A stretch of DNA of 64,000 nucleotides. Source: DATJHM01 sp963777355 (GTDB lineage Bacteria > Chloroflexota > Ktedonobacteria > Ktedonobacterales > Ktedonobacteraceae). The notes below the pieces were generated by a model. It did no database searches and had not been told where the DNA came from. It saw only the letters and a list, made by a program, of their open reading frames with translations. Shown here in pieces: positions 1-9,700 of the stretch (positions are counted from its first letter, which is position 1; each line of letters opens with the position of its first letter). The stretch is from positions 1-64,000 of the forward strand of contig CAVZQK010000044.1 in NCBI GenBank assembly GCA_963777355.1, given 5' to 3'. The position numbers were made by a program, and so were the translations under genes.

Positions 1-1114
1 AGACTGCGTACTTCGCCGCATCAGCGCGTTTCAGTTCAAGCCCCATACCTGGACGCGAGAGATCGGGCCGTAGTGCCCCATTCACAGGAGTTATCACTCC
101 ATCGAAAAACAGATGCTCGATCCGCACATGATCGTGAAAGTATTCCATGTGTCGGAAATTGGGCACGGCACAGCAGGGGTGAACGTGGAGTGCTGGCCCG
201 CAATGGGCTGAGAGTTGGAGTGAACGGGCTTCGCACAGTGCCCCGACACGCAGAAAACCCGTAATGCCTGCACAACGTGTGGCATCGGCCTGCAAGACAT
301 CTACTGCGTTCGCCTCTAGCATGTGGCGGAAGTACCACAGATCATATCCATATTCTCCAGCCGCAATATCCATCCCGACTGGTGCGCGATCACGGATCAT
401 ATGTAGCCCTTCTAGATCATCTGAAGAGACCGGTTCCTCGAACCATGTCACACCAGATTCCAGGGCGAATATCTCGGCCATTGCGCTTGCCTCTTTGCGT
501 CCATATGCTCCGTTAGCATCGACAAATAACTCTGTATCTGCGCCAATTGCTTCCCTCGCCTCTGCCACGCGCTCAGGGTCTCTATCAGGATTGCGCCCGA
601 TCTTCATTTTGACACGCGGAATACCTTCGGCAACCCAACCGCCTAACTGTTTTTGTAGCTGCTCACGCGAATACGAGGTAAAACCACCGCTCCCGTAGAT
701 TGGAGCCGTTTCTCGTATTGCGCCAAGTAGTGTGACCAGTGGCAGATCGAGGAGACGCGCTTTCAGATCCCAGAGTGCCGCGTCAATCGCCGAAATTGCC
801 ATCGACGCGATGCCCGGCCTCCCTAAATTGCGGATAGCCTCAACCATCGCAAGCCAGCAACCAGGGACATTCATCGCATTTTGTCCCTGTACTACATGAG
901 CGAGCATGGTCTGTATCAACGTTGCCGTCGAGACGTCTGCATAGGTGTAACCCAGGCCCCGTTTTCCTCCCCCACTTGCCTCCACAATCACTATTGTTGT
1001 TTTGTCCCAGACGTAGGTGCCATCCGACTCAGGGGAGTCGGTTGGCACTGTGTAGGCTGAGACCTCAAGCCGCTCGATGGCGACGCCGTTGTCACCAAAT
1101 TTTGTGCTCGCCAT
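1..1114 (-). CDS. Mandelate-racemase-type enolase superfamily enzyme (partial, runs off left edge)
   Basis: About 371 codons are visible; the gene continues past base 1. The translation is a clear enolase-superfamily enzyme with an N-terminal capping domain and a TIM barrel. The catalytic K-x-K pair is K169/K171 (VKMKIG), the three metal ligands are D199 (VDANGAY), E226 (WFEEPV) and E253 (AGEYGYD), and an Asp/His dyad is suggested by D277 (QADATRC) and H304 (SAHCGPALH). Lys on one side and His on the other is the mandelate racemase subgroup, whose members are mostly sugar-acid dehydratases or racemases acting on a carboxylate alpha-proton. The substrate cannot be told from sequence. The start ATG at 1114 lies 25 bases downstream of the ThDP enzyme gene, so the two are probably cotranscribed. 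Family assignment is firm; exact reaction unknown. Confidence 0.85.
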   Translation of the reverse strand, partial: MASTKFGDNGVAIERLEVSAYTVPTDSPESDGTYVWDKTTIVIVEASGGGKRGLGYTYADVSTATLIQTMLAHVVQGQNAMNVPGCWLAMVEAIRNLGRPGIASMAISAIDAALWDLKARLLDLPLVTLLGAIRETAPIYGSGGFTSYSREQLQKQLGGWVAEGIPRVKMKIGRNPDRDPERVAEAREAIGADTELFVDANGAYGRKEASAMAEIFALESGVTWFEEPVSSDDLEGLHMIRDRAPVGMDIAAGEYGYDLWYFRHMLEANAVDVLQADATRCAGITGFLRVGALCEARSLQLSAHCGPALHVHPCCAVPNFRHMEYFHDHVRIEHLFFDGVITPVNGALRPDLSRPGMGLELKRADAAKYAV

Positions 1115-1139
1115 ACCTACACCTGCTTCCTTCTATGGC

Positions 1140-2930
1140 TTAGCCTTTATGCGGCAGAATGCCTTCAACTACACTCTTCACAGATTCTTTGATGATGCTT
1201 CCTTCATTTGGATCACCCTTTAACAGGGCCGTACCATAGTTTTTCGCCTGCTCAAAGCTGATATGTGGCGGAATTGTGGTGATGTCTCCGGAGACATAGG
1301 CCTCGAAGATGACAGGCCGATCAGCCGAAAGAGCCGCATCCCACGCTGCTCCAACATCCTCTGGCCTATCTACGCGAATACCTTTCAAGCCAATCGAATC
1401 GGCATAGCTGGCATAGGGGAAGTCGGGTAGGTCCTGCGTAGACTCTAGCTTCGGATTGCCGGACTCGATACGCATCTCCCACGTCACTTGATTTAGGTCG
1501 CGGTTATTAAGTACCAGGAAGATCAGCCGGGGATCACTCCACTGTTTCCAGTATTTGGCTACGGTAATCATTTCATTCAGACCATTCATCTGCATGGCTC
1601 CATCCCCCGTCAATGCTATCGGCAGACGGTCTGGATAGGCGAATTTGGCCGCAATGGCATAGGGCACGGCTGGTCCCATTGTCGCCAGGCTGCCTGAAAG
1701 TGAACCCATCATGCCCCGCTTCATCTTAATGATGCGTCCATACCAGTTGGTTGCTGTGCCTGCATCACCGCTGAGAATGCAGTTCTCTGTAAGCCGCTCC
1801 GAAAGTTCCCAGAAGACGCGTTCGGGGTTGAGTGGGTCCGCCGCCTCCATCGCTCGTGCCTCGACTACTTTCCACCATTCATGGTAGTCCGCCTCGATCT
1901 TTTCTCTCCACGAACGATCTGTCTTTCTCTGCAAGTAGGGGATAAGCGCCCGCAAGGTCTCTTTGCTGTCGCCAATTAAGTTCAATTCCATTGGATATCT
2001 CAGGCTCAGGTTGCGCCCATCAATATCAATCTGGATGCCCCGCGCCTGCCCCTCTTTTGGCAAAAATTGCCCATAAGGGAATGTTGAGCCGATCATCAAG
2101 AACGTATCGCAACCCATCATCATGTCATAGCTTGGTTTTGTACCGAGCAAGCCAATGCAACCCGTTACAAAGGGGAGGTCGTCCGGGAGCACCTGTTTTC
2201 CAAGTAACGCTTTTGCCACTCCGCACCCAAGTAGATCTGCTACTTCAATTACCTCGTCGGCGGCATTTTTCGCTCCGATACCAATAAGAATAGCCACCTT
2301 TTTACCTGCATTGAGAATCTCTGCCGCACGCATAAGATCACCCTCGGTTGGCACAACGCGTGGCGCAGAGTAATGGAGTCCTGTATGGACCGTGTTCGCG
2401 GTATGGGGCGGTGCCTCTACAGCTTCCATCTCTTGCACATCTTTTGGAATAATGATGCAGGTCACGGAACGCTCTGTGGTGGCAATACGCATTGCACGGT
2501 CAACAAGCTGCCGTATCTGAACAGGGCTGGAGGCCATATAAACATATTCGCCTGCTACATCTTTAAATAGGGAGACGAGATCAACCTCTTGTTGATAATT
2601 GCCTCCTATCGCGGTTGTTGCCGATTGGCCGACGATTGCAACAACGGGCCGATGATCCATTTTTGCATCATACAGGCCGTTTAAAAGGTGAATAGCGCCC
2701 GGACCTGATGTGGCTAAGCAGACACCGACCTCGTCTGTAAATTTGGCATGGGCCGTTGCCATAAATGCTGCCATCTCTTCATGCCGTACCTGCACAAACT
2801 CGAAGAGGTCTTGGTGACGCCCCAGTGCGCCCAGGATACCATTTATTCCATCGCCGGGGTAGCCAAAGATACGCTTTACCCCCCATGCCGAAAGTCGCTC
2901 CAATAGAAAATCACTTACTTGCTTACTCAT
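1140..2930 (-). CDS. Thiamine-diphosphate-dependent enzyme, pyruvate oxidase-like
   Basis: The 596-residue protein has the three-domain architecture of the pyruvate oxidase/acetolactate synthase family: N-terminal ThDP pyrimidine-binding domain with the activating Glu in VRHEEMAAFMA (about residue 51), a central domain, and a C-terminal ThDP-binding domain with the GDG...NN motif (LTGDGAMQMNGLNEM through LVLNNRDLNQ). These enzymes decarboxylate pyruvate or a related 2-oxoacid. It resembles PoxB-like proteins more than biosynthetic acetolactate synthase, and no regulatory-subunit gene is nearby. The start ATG (2930) directly abuts the stop of the upstream molybdopterin oxidoreductase (2931-2933), which implies one transcript and translational coupling. 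The true acceptor (quinone, oxygen or none) is not visible. Confidence 0.85.
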   Translation of the reverse strand: MSKQVSDFLLERLSAWGVKRIFGYPGDGINGILGALGRHQDLFEFVQVRHEEMAAFMATAHAKFTDEVGVCLATSGPGAIHLLNGLYDAKMDHRPVVAIVGQSATTAIGGNYQQEVDLVSLFKDVAGEYVYMASSPVQIRQLVDRAMRIATTERSVTCIIIPKDVQEMEAVEAPPHTANTVHTGLHYSAPRVVPTEGDLMRAAEILNAGKKVAILIGIGAKNAADEVIEVADLLGCGVAKALLGKQVLPDDLPFVTGCIGLLGTKPSYDMMMGCDTFLMIGSTFPYGQFLPKEGQARGIQIDIDGRNLSLRYPMELNLIGDSKETLRALIPYLQRKTDRSWREKIEADYHEWWKVVEARAMEAADPLNPERVFWELSERLTENCILSGDAGTATNWYGRIIKMKRGMMGSLSGSLATMGPAVPYAIAAKFAYPDRLPIALTGDGAMQMNGLNEMITVAKYWKQWSDPRLIFLVLNNRDLNQVTWEMRIESGNPKLESTQDLPDFPYASYADSIGLKGIRVDRPEDVGAAWDAALSADRPVIFEAYVSGDITTIPPHISFEQAKNYGTALLKGDPNEGSIIKESVKSVVEGILPHKG

Positions 2931-4448
2931 TTAAATTTCCGCTCCTTTTCCATAAAATTGCACATCTTCTCGATAGCCGCCCTGCCCCTGCCCGATGCTA
3001 TGGTAATCTGCAACAAACTCAATCGAGTGCAGATACTTCACCATTTTGTATCCGAGCTGTGTTTCACAGCGCAGACGCAAGGGGGCTCCATGTTCAAGTG
3101 GCAGCGTCTCCCCGTTCATTTCATAGGCGAGAATGGTCTGGGGATGTTCTGCCAGTTCTCTATCAATGACTTCATAAAAGAGTCGCTCTTTTTCCTCTTG
3201 ATTTCCCTGTGGGTAAGCCTGAGCTCCACGCTGATAAGAGGTGAAGACGACATACTTTGCTTCAGGCGATGCTCCACTGTATTTCACTATCTCTGTGACT
3301 GGTACCCCCGCCCACTCTCCAACTCCCGACCAGCCCTGTATACAGTTGTGCTTGGTGGTCTGAGACTGCTTTGGCAGCTTCCTCAGATCCTCCAGTGAGA
3401 GGGAGAGCGGGCTAACAACCATACCGGAAACTTCTAATCGCCAATCCACAAAGTTGTTTGCTGCTAGCCGTTCAAATTCCTCTTCCACTGGTGGACGACC
3501 ATTTACCCAGAAATAGGGTGAGATGTCGGATTTCTTGTAGTCTTGCTTCGAGGTGATATCATGCAAAAGCAGCTTTCGTGTAGGATCAACGACTCCGCCA
3601 AGTGTATGTTGCATCTGGCGCTTATGGCGCAAGGTGTACCAGGATGCCCATACATAGATCGCAGCAACAAATGCAAGTGCAATCAGGGCAATGACAACGG
3701 CAAACGTAAAACTGGATTGCGTGGTGCCCAGAACGATATCCCGAATATTGTCCGAGAAATGCACAATCAGAACAAGCGCTGTGTGTACAATGATGAAGGC
3801 AATGAAGGCTAGAAGCGATAGAAAATGGAGACTTCGTGCGACCTGCCTTCCTCCAAAGAGTTTGATATACCAGGGGAAACGTCCCTCAATTGCCGGAGAC
3901 ATCGCAGCGCCCGTCAAGATCATAAATGGCCCCAGGAGAAAAACCACGCCTGCATACGCCAGTTGTTGCAGTGGATCATACGGGTGAAAGTCGCTAGCTG
4001 GCGGGATATGAAACGTCAGATAGGTGAGTAGTGTATCCCAGGCACGTGGCACAATATCCCAGGATGTTGGGATAAGCCGGACCCATTCACCTGTCGTGAA
4101 AAGCAAGATTATATAAATTAAGCCATTAAGCACCCAAAAAATAACGGAAAAGAAGTGCCAATGGCGGCCAAGACCAAGGTTGTCTTTACCGGGTAAGGCG
4201 AGCACTGGAGAAACAGGAACTTCATCATCCATCGATGTATATAATTTGTCTTTCGGAATTTTCCGTCTCGTCAGGTTGAGCCATGCGCTTTCTGGCTTAC
4301 ATCCATCATTCCAGTACAACCGGGGATGCGCTCCTAGAATTTGTAGACCACTGCGAATTAATAGACCAATGAAGAGCAGATTAATGAAGTGACTTACACG
4401 CAGCCATGCTGGAAAACCGAGCGATGCAACAATGATATGCATGCTCAT
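2931..4448 (-). CDS. Cytochrome b561-type membrane domain fused to sulfite-oxidase-family molybdopterin domain
   Basis: 505 residues. The first ~280 residues hold about five hydrophobic helices with His residues placed as in di-heme b-type cytochromes of the b561/formate dehydrogenase gamma type. The rest is an oxidoreductase molybdopterin-binding domain (sulfite oxidase/YedY superfamily): the molybdenum-ligating Cys is in KHNCIQGWSG and is followed by VGEWAGVPV and, near the end, PLEHGAPLRLRCETQLGYK. A cytosolic or periplasmic molybdoenzyme is normally a separate subunit from its heme membrane anchor (as in YedYZ); here they are one polypeptide. No Tat signal is seen, so the catalytic domain's side of the membrane is uncertain. 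SD AGAGGA precedes ATG 4448. It is the first gene of a leftward operon with the ThDP enzyme and the enolase-superfamily gene. The substrate is unknown. Confidence 0.8.
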   Translation of the reverse strand: MSMHIIVASLGFPAWLRVSHFINLLFIGLLIRSGLQILGAHPRLYWNDGCKPESAWLNLTRRKIPKDKLYTSMDDEVPVSPVLALPGKDNLGLGRHWHFFSVIFWVLNGLIYIILLFTTGEWVRLIPTSWDIVPRAWDTLLTYLTFHIPPASDFHPYDPLQQLAYAGVVFLLGPFMILTGAAMSPAIEGRFPWYIKLFGGRQVARSLHFLSLLAFIAFIIVHTALVLIVHFSDNIRDIVLGTTQSSFTFAVVIALIALAFVAAIYVWASWYTLRHKRQMQHTLGGVVDPTRKLLLHDITSKQDYKKSDISPYFWVNGRPPVEEEFERLAANNFVDWRLEVSGMVVSPLSLSLEDLRKLPKQSQTTKHNCIQGWSGVGEWAGVPVTEIVKYSGASPEAKYVVFTSYQRGAQAYPQGNQEEKERLFYEVIDRELAEHPQTILAYEMNGETLPLEHGAPLRLRCETQLGYKMVKYLHSIEFVADYHSIGQGQGGYREDVQFYGKGAEI

Positions 4449-4506
4449 ATCAGTATCCTCTCTGAAAAATATCTCTATCGCACTACGCTTGCATTCTGAC
4501 TATTCC

Positions 4507-4531
4507 AATAATATCGTATAACGATATTATT
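4507..4531. promoter_or_regulatory. Perfect inverted repeat, probable operator of the molybdoenzyme operon
   Basis: Two exact 11-bp arms, AATAATATCGT and ACGATATTATT, are separated by ATA. The site is 59 bases upstream of the leftward start at 4448. On the minus strand a weak -35-like TAGACA followed 17 bases later by GATATT overlaps it, so a bound repressor would block the promoter. No regulator gene is adjacent, so the cognate protein is not known. The rest of the 4449-4871 gap holds a degenerate copy of the GTAGGG repeat (4685-4715) and nothing else recognised. Confidence 0.6.
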
Positions 4532-4684
4532 CTGTCTACTTTGACCACGAATTAGCGAGGAAAAACGTTACAGCAATTCGGTGTGGGCGAGCAGATTATT
4601 AGTGGGAAGAAAGATCAACAATCTTTCTTGTGCTTTTCTGCGTAGTACTCTGTTAATCTTTGCTTGTAGGATGGTCAGACTCTC

Positions 4685-4715
4685 GTAGGGCAGAGCGGCT
4701 TGCCCGTCTCCCGTT
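4685..4715 (+). repeat. Divergent GTAGGG dispersed repeat
   Basis: Begins GTAGGGCAGAGCGGCTTGCC and resembles the copy at 47784 (GTAGGGCAGATCGGCTTGAC). Both can form a bulged stem of AGA-CGG with CCG-TCT around a 5-base loop. It is a diverged member of the repeat family best seen at 20697-20856. Confidence 0.45.
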
Positions 4716-4871
4716 GGCCAACGCTTCTTCTTGCTCGATGGCTCTCCCCTACCCCTATCCTTTGGCAGAAGAGAAGTTTTTTATGGATCTTGTAGATGTT
4801 CTTGAAGTATGCCATACTGAATTTATATCGATGTTTCGGGCTTTCTTAAATAGAGCTATGAGAACGAAGCC

Positions 4872-5714
4872 ATGATTATTGATTTCCATACCCATATTTT
4901 CCCACCGGATATCTGTCAACATCGTGAGCGCTACTGTCAACGCGATCCCTGGTTTAACGAACTCTATAGCAATCCTCGTGCCTCAATGGCTACTGCTGAA
5001 GATCTTATCACCGAAATGGATAGCTCTGGCGTTGCTGCTTCGGTGACGTTCTCGTTTGGTTGGACTGATCCAGGCTTGATCGAAGAGACCAATAGCTATG
5101 TCCTTGACGCTATTCGTCGCTATCCAAAGCGCCTCTATGGTATGGCTGTCTTGCAACCTGCTGCCGGTGCCCGCGCTTTATACGAACTTGAGCGCTGTGC
5201 TCTGGGTGGCATGATCGGCCTGGGCGAGCTTATGCCGCACGGTCAGGGCTATCGTCTCTCTGATATTCCCTTGTTGACGCCTTTTATGGAGCTTGTCCGC
5301 CAGTATCAACTCCTGGTCCTTTCGCATTGCAGTGAACCTGTCGGCCATATCTATCCAGGCAAAGGCAATGTCTCAATTCCCGATATCGTCGCTTTTCTCA
5401 ATGCTTTTCCCGATGTCCGCTTTATTGCTGCTCACTGGGGGGGCGGCCTGCCTTTTTATTGTCTTATGCCGGAGATTCAGCAGGCGGCGGCTCACGTGTG
5501 GTATGATACTGCTGCGTCTTTGTATCTCTACCGGAAGACAATCTTTCCGGTTGCGTCCCAACTTGTGGGAGCTGATCGTATTCTCTTCGCCAGCGACTAT
5601 GGTTTGTTGCGTCAGAGCCGCGTTATCCAACATATTCGACAATCAGGCCTGGATGCAGATGCTCTAGCCCTGGTACTGGGTGGCAATGCTCAGCGCCTGT
5701 TGGGCCTATCGTAA
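4872..5714 (+). CDS. Amidohydrolase-2 family metal-dependent hydrolase
   Basis: A 280-residue TIM-barrel protein. It opens with MIIDFHTHIFP, the HxH metal-binding motif of strand 1, and has later family residues in SHCSEP, AAHWGGG and FASDYG (the last a conserved metal or catalytic Asp). The family covers hydrolases and decarboxylases such as ACMSD-like enzymes, and the substrate cannot be assigned. The gene faces away from the molybdoenzyme operon. It lies 53 bases upstream of the WalJ-like hydrolase with no terminator between, so the two are probably one transcript. No strong SD is visible before the ATG. Confidence 0.8.
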   Translation: MIIDFHTHIFPPDICQHRERYCQRDPWFNELYSNPRASMATAEDLITEMDSSGVAASVTFSFGWTDPGLIEETNSYVLDAIRRYPKRLYGMAVLQPAAGARALYELERCALGGMIGLGELMPHGQGYRLSDIPLLTPFMELVRQYQLLVLSHCSEPVGHIYPGKGNVSIPDIVAFLNAFPDVRFIAAHWGGGLPFYCLMPEIQQAAAHVWYDTAASLYLYRKTIFPVASQLVGADRILFASDYGLLRQSRVIQHIRQSGLDADALALVLGGNAQRLLGLS

Positions 5715-5767
5715 CTTAAATAAGCTTTATTCTCTTATTCGCTAAGGGAAATAACAGGTGACATTTC

Positions 5768-6712
5768 ATGCGTGCAATCTCTCTCGCTAGCGGTAGTAGC
5801 GGCAATGCATTACTCGTTGAGGCTGGCCCCCAGGGTCGTACTAAACTTCTGATTGATGCCGGTCTCTCTGGCCGTGTACTCTCTACGCGCTTGCGTCAGG
5901 TCGGCGTGGAGCTTTCCCAACTTCAGGGTATTCTGATTACGCACGAGCATAGCGATCATGTAATTGGCCTTCCTTTTCTCGCGCGGCGTCTCACTTCCCC
6001 GATTATCACCGATCCGCGCACGCTTCAGGCTATCTCTGAAAGTATTACCTCTGGCTCCTGGCGCAATGAATCTGGCTCTTTGACGCCTATTGCTCCTGAA
6101 CAGGAGGTCTCCCTTTTCCAGCCTTCTTCTACAATACCTGATCTTACTCCGATAACGCCTGGCTCGCTTCTGGGCCGGAACTTTCTTTCTTTGCCCGTTG
6201 GCACAAGCTGTATCGTTGGTGATATTGAAATAAGCTCATTCCCTATTTCACATGATGCGGTTGCTCCTTGTGGCTATCTTTTGCGCGCTGGTGGCTGTCG
6301 GATCTGTGTGGTTACTGATAGCGGTGAGGTTACTGATTTTATGCTGGCAAAAATTCAGCTCGCCGACCTGCTGGTGTTAGAATCAAATCATGATCGGCAG
6401 CGTCTGTTGCGTGGTCCCTATCCTTATACTTTGAAGCAACGTATTCTTAGCTCCTCTGGTCATCTCTCAAACGATCAAGCCGCTGAAGCTGTCCTGCGTA
6501 CCTGGCGTGCTGACGGTGTGCGCTGGCTCTGGCTCTCGCATCTCAGCCGTACGAACAATACTCCGGAACTGGCTCGTAAGAGTATGTATACGAGCTTACA
6601 AAGCGCCGGCGTCAATCTTGCGCATATTCATATCTCTGTCTCTCCTCCAACTATGGGACCAATCTGGGACTCGACGCAACTCTGGCACGCGCCTTCTCTA
6701 TGGGAGTATTAG
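5768..6712 (+). CDS. Metallo-beta-lactamase-fold hydrolase, WalJ/YycJ-like
   Basis: The 314-residue protein starts with MRAISLASGSSGNALLVE and carries the dinuclear-metal motif THEHSDH (HxHxDH), the layout of the WalJ (YycJ) family. It is about 50 residues longer than usual because of an insert around residues 105-150 rich in Ser, Pro and Thr. Later metal ligands are seen in SHDAV, VVTDSGE and the C-terminal LSHLSR. In Firmicutes WalJ is linked to the WalRK cell-wall regulon and DNA-mismatch or replication timing; here no walRK genes adjoin it. Its stop codon overlaps the stop of the convergent cyclase gene by 4 bases (6709-6712). SD AGGTGA precedes the ATG. Confidence 0.8.
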   Translation: MRAISLASGSSGNALLVEAGPQGRTKLLIDAGLSGRVLSTRLRQVGVELSQLQGILITHEHSDHVIGLPFLARRLTSPIITDPRTLQAISESITSGSWRNESGSLTPIAPEQEVSLFQPSSTIPDLTPITPGSLLGRNFLSLPVGTSCIVGDIEISSFPISHDAVAPCGYLLRAGGCRICVVTDSGEVTDFMLAKIQLADLLVLESNHDRQRLLRGPYPYTLKQRILSSSGHLSNDQAAEAVLRTWRADGVRWLWLSHLSRTNNTPELARKSMYTSLQSAGVNLAHIHISVSPPTMGPIWDSTQLWHAPSLWEY

Positions 6713-9700
6713 ACCAGGATGTTGTTTTCACTGCTCAATGCTTTGCGCACCCGCTCTATACTGGGACGCGCTTTGAGCGCTTCAAAAAAACCTAGCGCCC
6801 GCTCGAAATGATAGCGTGCCCGGCTCTGGTCTGCGTTTCTTTGAGCCGCTGTCGTGACAATATCATCGCGCCTGGCTCTCTGCTTGTAGAGATCTCCCAG
6901 GTAGTAAAGCGTGATGGCTCGCTCCCACGGGATATCCAGTACTTCGCAGTAACGCAGCGCATTGCGTAGATTATCTTCTGCCAGATTCCAGATCTGTCGT
7001 CCAAGAAACATCCGTCCTTGTGCTCGTAGAGCTATAACCAGGCTCTTTCTTGCTCCAGAACTTTCTGCCTGGTTGATCGCTCTCTCGCAGATTTTCTCCT
7101 GCTCTTCCTCGCTCGCTCTGGTCGCAACTAGCAACTCTGCCAGGGTCGCAAGCACCTCTGGCGAAGGCAATGGCTCACTACTTTGTAGCTTTGCCTGATA
7201 CTCTCTCAGGGCCTCTGTCCAGTCTTCTCGTGCTAGATAAATAGCGTGCATCTTACTACTCAAGAGGCTCTGTGTGTTCTCTTCTGCTCGCTCTCCTTGC
7301 TGATCTATCAGGCGTTTGTATCGTCTGGCGTATTGATCACCCTCCGCCTGCTCACCTGTGCGATAGGCTATGGTGGCAAGTGTTTCCAGTGCCCATAGCT
7401 GCCGCTTTTCATCTTGCTGATACTGCTCGATGAAGTTCAATATTTCATGGGCAACCTGCTGAGCGCTCTCCCAGCGATTCCACTGCCGCCAGGCACGCAT
7501 TCTTCCGACCAGGCAGCCCAGGAGGAGTTGAGGACTCTCCATTGTCTGGGCATTGCTCCAGGCTCGTCCAAACCACATCAGGGCATTGGGAAAGTCGTCA
7601 ACTCTTTCATGGATATAGCCCAATGAAATGTAGAGATCATAGAGCTCTCCCCTGTCTGTCAGCTCACCTTCCAGCGCCTGCCTTCGATGTTGGAGGCTAT
7701 GGGCTTCGTTGTAACGATGATACTCAGCGTAAATAAAGCTAAGTCCATCCAGTGTGAGTGAACGCGCTCGCGGATCTTTCAATTCTTCGGCCATTCGCAA
7801 TGCTTCATGCCCGCTTGCCAGGGCCTGCTCGGCTAGCTCGGCTTTGCGGGCATAGCTTGCGCTTTCAAGATTGCGTGTATACCAGAAGGTTTGATAGGTG
7901 AGGAAGGCAACTCTGGTATGACTTAATGGCCCTTCTCCCAGCAATTGTAGCCCGGCATCTATATACGTTCGTGTCTCAACGAGATCTGGCGCATTTCTGA
8001 ACATGGCCCGCCAACGCGTTCCTAGCTCTGCTAATCGCTCATATAGGTCTAGCTGGTTTATTCCTGCCACCGATTTTTCTTCGTTATTTGCTATACGTAA
8101 CGCACGCCGGTATTCCTGCCAGGCATCATCGACGTTTCCACGCTGGAAATGTGCATCACCCAGACGCGTATGGATTTGAATGATCTCTAATGGACTGCTC
8201 TCGTTGTCAGAGAGTAGATCAAATGCATCGTTATAAGCCTGGAGGGCGCGAATGGTGTAATAGCTGTGCAGGGCCTGGTCTCCTGCTATCATAAGATATT
8301 TGATCGCTCGTTGTCGTAGCTCTTCCCGCGTGAGGGGCGCTGAGACGGGGGCGGCTAGCTGCTCAAAATCCGCAACTGTCAGTGAGAATCCTAGTGACCA
8401 GTTCAGCAGCGCTTGTTGATAATGATAGGCGAGAAATTCAACATGGGCTTCTTTTTGTTCGCTGTTCTGGCATTCGTACCAGAGTGCGATCCGTGCATGC
8501 TCTAGCGAACGACGCATACGCGGGATGTTGTTATAAACGACATCGCGAATTAAGACGTGCTTAAAGCTAAAACTGCCCTCCTGGTCTACTGGACTCCGCA
8601 TTCTGGTACTTTCAACTATAAAATCCCGGTAGGTGAGGGCTGTGAGTGCGTTAAGAATCGTTTCTCTACTCAGTCCTACCGCCAACTCAATTAAGGCCGC
8701 CAGCGGAAAAGTTCGTCCAATAATAGTGGCATACTGCAAAATGAGCTTTTCTGTGGGGTTGAGTAGATCGACGCGGGCGGCCAGTACGCCCTGAAATCGT
8801 ATCTGGTACATGCTGGAGCGGGAGCAGATAATGCATAGTAATCAGCGTGTCATCCGCTCTCTCTTCCGCGCTTGTCATCTCGTGCAAGATTGTTTCGTTC
8901 GCTGCATTGAGCCGCCAATGGGTGTTACTCTGCTCTTGATCTTCTTCACAGACCAGGATGTGCTGGTCAATAAACATGCGTACCAGCTCTTCAACAAAGA
9001 AAGGATTGCCCTCGGATCGTGTCAGAATGGTGTAACGTAATACTTCTGGTAGTTCACTGAAATTGAGGAGGGCATCGACCAGCTCGTTGCTCTCTTCTTG
9101 CGAAAGAGCCTCTAATTCGATAGTGGTAAAATTGCGTTGTCCACCACCCCAGTCCTTTCTGCGCTCAAAAAAATCTGGCCGCGCCGGGCAGAGAAAGAGT
9201 ATCGGCACACTGGTAATTCGATCCGTGAGATATTCTAGCAGATCGAGTAATGCTTCATCAGCCCATTGCAGGTCATCGACAATGATAATGAGTGGTTGTT
9301 GCTCTGCCAACGCCTCTAGCAGTACCCGCCATGCTCTCAGCAGGGCGACCTGTGCGCCTTGTTTGACTGTGGCATTTGTACTATGGTTGTGGATGCTGAC
9401 CTGGTAATCACGCTTCGACCAGCTTTTATTCGCGCTAAAGACTTTGCCACTGAGATCGCGCCCGATGCTACGAAGCAATGTTTCGGCGATCTCTTCTGCC
9501 AGCTCGTTGCGCCTGGCATTCTTGAGTGTCTCACTTACAAGTTGCACAAAACGCTCTTGTAATGCCTCAATGGTCTCCTCTTCTTGCGCTTGAAGTAGCG
9601 AACGCAGAATCTCAATTAAGGGCCAGTAGGTAATGCCCTCTCCATAAGGTGGACAGCGCCCTTTCAAGACTTTTGGGGCATTATTTTTTCCCAGTGAGGA

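Noticed and set aside
4660..4875. Small plus-strand open frame before the amidohydrolase
   Set aside because: It crosses a degenerate repeat and has no start signal or family-like sequence.
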